7,393 bases of DNA from an uncultured Pelagibacteraceae bacterium (GTDB lineage: Bacteria > Pseudomonadota > Alphaproteobacteria > Pelagibacterales > Pelagibacteraceae). A program made the position numbers and the translations under genes. The stretch is taken from assembly GCA_902531455.1 (NCBI GenBank), contig CACAEM010000026.1:1-7393 (forward strand), read 5' to 3'. Below, one piece after another: positions 6,209 through 7,393 of this stretch (position 1 is the first letter of the stretch; each line of letters begins with the position of its first letter). Under the pieces are notes generated by a model. The model did no database searches and was not told the origin of the DNA. It saw nothing but the letters and a program-made list of their open reading frames with translations.

Positions 6209-6406
6209 TTATTCTTTTTTATTAGAGTCTTGATTCTCTGAAATATTTTTAGTTTGGTCTTCATCATTAACATCTGTAGCCATACCTTTTTTAAAACTTT
6301 TAATTCCTTTAGCTACATCACCCATTAAACTAGAGATTTTTCCTCTACCAAAAAGTAATACTACTAAAATTACTACAATCGCTATTTGCCAAAATCCTAT
6401 GCTCAT
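6209..6406 (-). CDS. tatA: TatA, twin-arginine translocase pore-forming subunit
   Basis: TatA oligomerises at the TatBC receptor to let folded proteins cross the inner membrane. The 65-residue product has the classic layout: N-terminal [20 protein letters not shown], a hinge [20 protein letters not shown] typical of alphaproteobacterial TatA, then FKKGM and a charged acidic/lysine tail. A polar Gln at position 7 in the membrane helix, where TatB has Glu, identifies TatA. Length is at the small end of the family. It leads tatA-tatB-tatC, 43 bases after scpB. No good Shine-Dalgarno is seen (AAGG is 13 bases away). Confidence 0.94.
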   Translation of the reverse strand: MSIGFWQIAIVVILVVLLFGRGKISSLMGDVAKGIKSFKKGMATDVNDEDQTKNISENQDSNKKE

Positions 6407-6410
6407 AAAT

Positions 6411-6419
6411 TATTTATAA
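6411..6419 (-). promoter_or_regulatory. Possible -10 element before tatA
   Basis: The minus strand reads TTATAAATA ending 4 bases before the tatA ATG. The same nine bases stand 2 bases before the ATG of the PuuD-like gene. TATAAA could be a -10 box, with TTTTAA (6441-6436) as a poor -35 at 17 bases. In such AT-rich sequence this may be chance, and the 43-base spacer shows no terminator for scpB. Confidence 0.2.
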
Positions 6420-6449
6420 CCTTATTATTGATTTATTAAAAGTGATTTT

Positions 6450-7139
6450 TTAGGTTTCGTCAGATTTGAGGGTACTGCTTATCATTTCATCAATATTAGA
6501 ATAAATATTTTCCTTCTTATCGACTTGTTTTTCTTTAAAAAATTTGCCTGTTCCAAATATTGATGTGTCTACACTTGATGTATCAATTAATCCTGCTGAA
6601 CCTAATTCATTCACAGTTGGTAAATCTGACAATTTTTGTAGATTAAAATGACTTAAAAATTCATCTGTTGTTCCATATTGAATTGGTTTACCAGGGACAT
6701 TTTTTCTACCTTCGTGTTTTACCCAATTTAACTCCATTAGAATTTCTAAAGTATTAGTTCCAAAAGCTACACCTCTTATCTCTTCAATTTCAGACCTTGT
6801 AACAGGTTGATGATAAACAATAATAGCAAGAGTTTCGATTGCAGCTCTAGATAATTTTTTTTCAACGGTTTTTTGTTCTGACATTAAAGAAGATAAATTA
6901 ACAGCAGTTCTAAATGACCATTTATTAGATATACAAATCAAATTAATACCTCTATTTGAGTAGAAATCTCTTAGTTTTTCCAGTGATTGCTGAATATCTG
7001 TTTGTTTAGATAATTTAGACTCTATTGTTTCAACTGAAAGAGGTTCAGCAGCGGCAAATATAATAGCTTCAATCTCTCTTTCTACATCGGTGAGTTTAGT
7101 TGGGAAACTTACAATATTATTTTTTTTAATTTTGTTCAT
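6450..7139 (-). CDS. scpB: ScpB, segregation and condensation protein B
   Basis: ScpB dimers bind the middle of ScpA and complete the SMC-ScpAB condensin that compacts and separates daughter chromosomes. The 229-residue product has two winged-helix domains, roughly 17-90 and 95-165. Signatures are VEREIEAIIFAAAEPL (19-34), WSFRTA (74-79), LSRAAIETLAII (96-107), QPVTRSEIEEIRGV (111-124), PGKPIQYGTT (149-158) and FLSHFNLQKLSDLP (161-174). The last 50 residues are polar and probably disordered, as often seen in proteobacterial ScpB. Its ATG shares one base with the scpA stop (TAATG), with AAGGA 6 bases upstream, so scpA-scpB translation is likely coupled, which suits subunits of one complex. Confidence 0.95.
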   Translation of the reverse strand: MNKIKKNNIVSFPTKLTDVEREIEAIIFAAAEPLSVETIESKLSKQTDIQQSLEKLRDFYSNRGINLICISNKWSFRTAVNLSSLMSEQKTVEKKLSRAAIETLAIIVYHQPVTRSEIEEIRGVAFGTNTLEILMELNWVKHEGRKNVPGKPIQYGTTDEFLSHFNLQKLSDLPTVNELGSAGLIDTSSVDTSIFGTGKFFKEKQVDKKENIYSNIDEMISSTLKSDET

Positions 7140-7393
7140 TAATTTTCCTTTACATAGATATCATCGAATAATTCTTTTTGCTTTAAAGATATATTTCCTT
7201 CTTTTACCAATTCTAAAGAGCCAGCAAAAATTCCTGCTTTACCTGTTCTTTTTAAATTAGGAGATTTATTAAATCCAGACGGAACTAACTCAGACAAATT
7301 TTTCCAATCATTAAGCGTGCCAAAGAACTCCTTTATTCTTTTAATAGCATCTTCAGTAGTAAAGACAGGAAGTTTGGGTATGTTCATAGTATG
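7139..7393 (-). CDS. scpA: ScpA, segregation and condensation protein A (C-terminal part; 5' end outside window)
   Basis: ScpA is the kleisin that bridges the SMC heads of the bacterial condensin. The frame stays open through the window edge (two further codons, CAT ACT, precede the ATG at 7387), so that ATG is internal and the gene continues beyond 7393. The 84 visible residues are the C-terminal winged-helix region, which in this family contacts the SMC head: TEDAIKRIKEFFGTLNDW, then GIFAGSLELVKEGNISLKQ and the ending ELFDDIYVKEN. This matches the family pattern xxFxASLELxREGxxxLxQxxxFxxIYL. Family members are about 250-290 residues, so roughly two thirds are missing. It overlaps scpB by one base. 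The short visible part lowers certainty a little, but the scpB neighbour settles it. Confidence 0.88.
   Translation of the reverse strand, partial: HTMNIPKLPVFTTEDAIKRIKEFFGTLNDWKNLSELVPSGFNKSPNLKRTGKAGIFAGSLELVKEGNISLKQKELFDDIYVKEN
7146..7150 (-). promoter_or_regulatory. Ribosome binding site for scpB, inside scpA
   Basis: AAGGA on the minus strand within the last codons of scpA, 6 bases before the scpB ATG. It supports the start at 7139. Confidence 0.6.

Noticed and set aside
5972..6406. A new two-component small membrane protein pair (such as a holin or toxin-antitoxin) from the two short genes
   Set aside because: Sequence motifs and the tatC neighbour identify them as TatA and TatB.
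7139..7387. Reading 7139-7387 as a complete 82-residue protein
   Set aside because: The frame continues to the window edge and the sequence is the ScpA C-terminal domain, so this is a partial gene.

Overview
This window looks like an ordinary housekeeping segment from a very AT-rich, streamlined alphaproteobacterium, most likely a SAR11/Pelagibacterales-type marine bacterium. That placement is an inference. It rests on the strong A+T bias, near-absent intergenic space, alphaproteobacterial protein signatures (for example FGRGKIS in TatA), and the gene order scpA-scpB-tatA-tatB-tatC-serS ... yajC-secD-secF, which is characteristic of Alphaproteobacteria. No 16S rRNA gene or other definitive taxonomic marker is present. 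I see no tRNA, rRNA, CRISPR array, insertion sequence, phage gene or obvious transferred island, and no convincing undescribed system.

Layout: on the + strand, bases 1-528 hold the 3' end of uvrA (excision repair). A 34-base spacer follows, then 563-1165 encodes a small integral membrane protein resembling the membrane domain of PuuD-type urate hydroxylases (Urate_ox_N/DUF989), without the cytochrome c part. This gene meets secF tail to tail, and the two overlap by 7 bases. Everything from 7393 down to 1159 is on the - strand: scpA (3' part only), scpB, tatA, tatB, tatC, serS, yajC, secD, secF. No spacer exceeds 55 bases, and several genes overlap, so this is probably one or a few long transcripts.

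The - strand run groups chromosome segregation (ScpA/ScpB, partners of SMC), twin-arginine export of folded proteins (TatABC), seryl-tRNA synthesis (SerS) and the accessory part of the general secretion translocon (YajC-SecD-SecF). The shared theme is the two inner-membrane export routes, with growth-linked housekeeping genes alongside. Start-codon choice matters in three places: serS should begin at the ATG at 5222, not at a TTG 24 bases upstream; tatC most likely begins at 5979; and secD starts with GTG.

Points worth a second look are mostly about genome compaction. They are an A9 tract at the tatB/tatC overlap whose one-base slippage would fuse TatB to TatC in frame, another A9 tract in secD where slippage in either direction truncates the protein, an in-frame yajC-stop-secD junction, the terminator-free convergent overlap, the cytochrome-less PuuD-like protein, and the apparent absence of surE-pcm-nlpD between serS and yajC.
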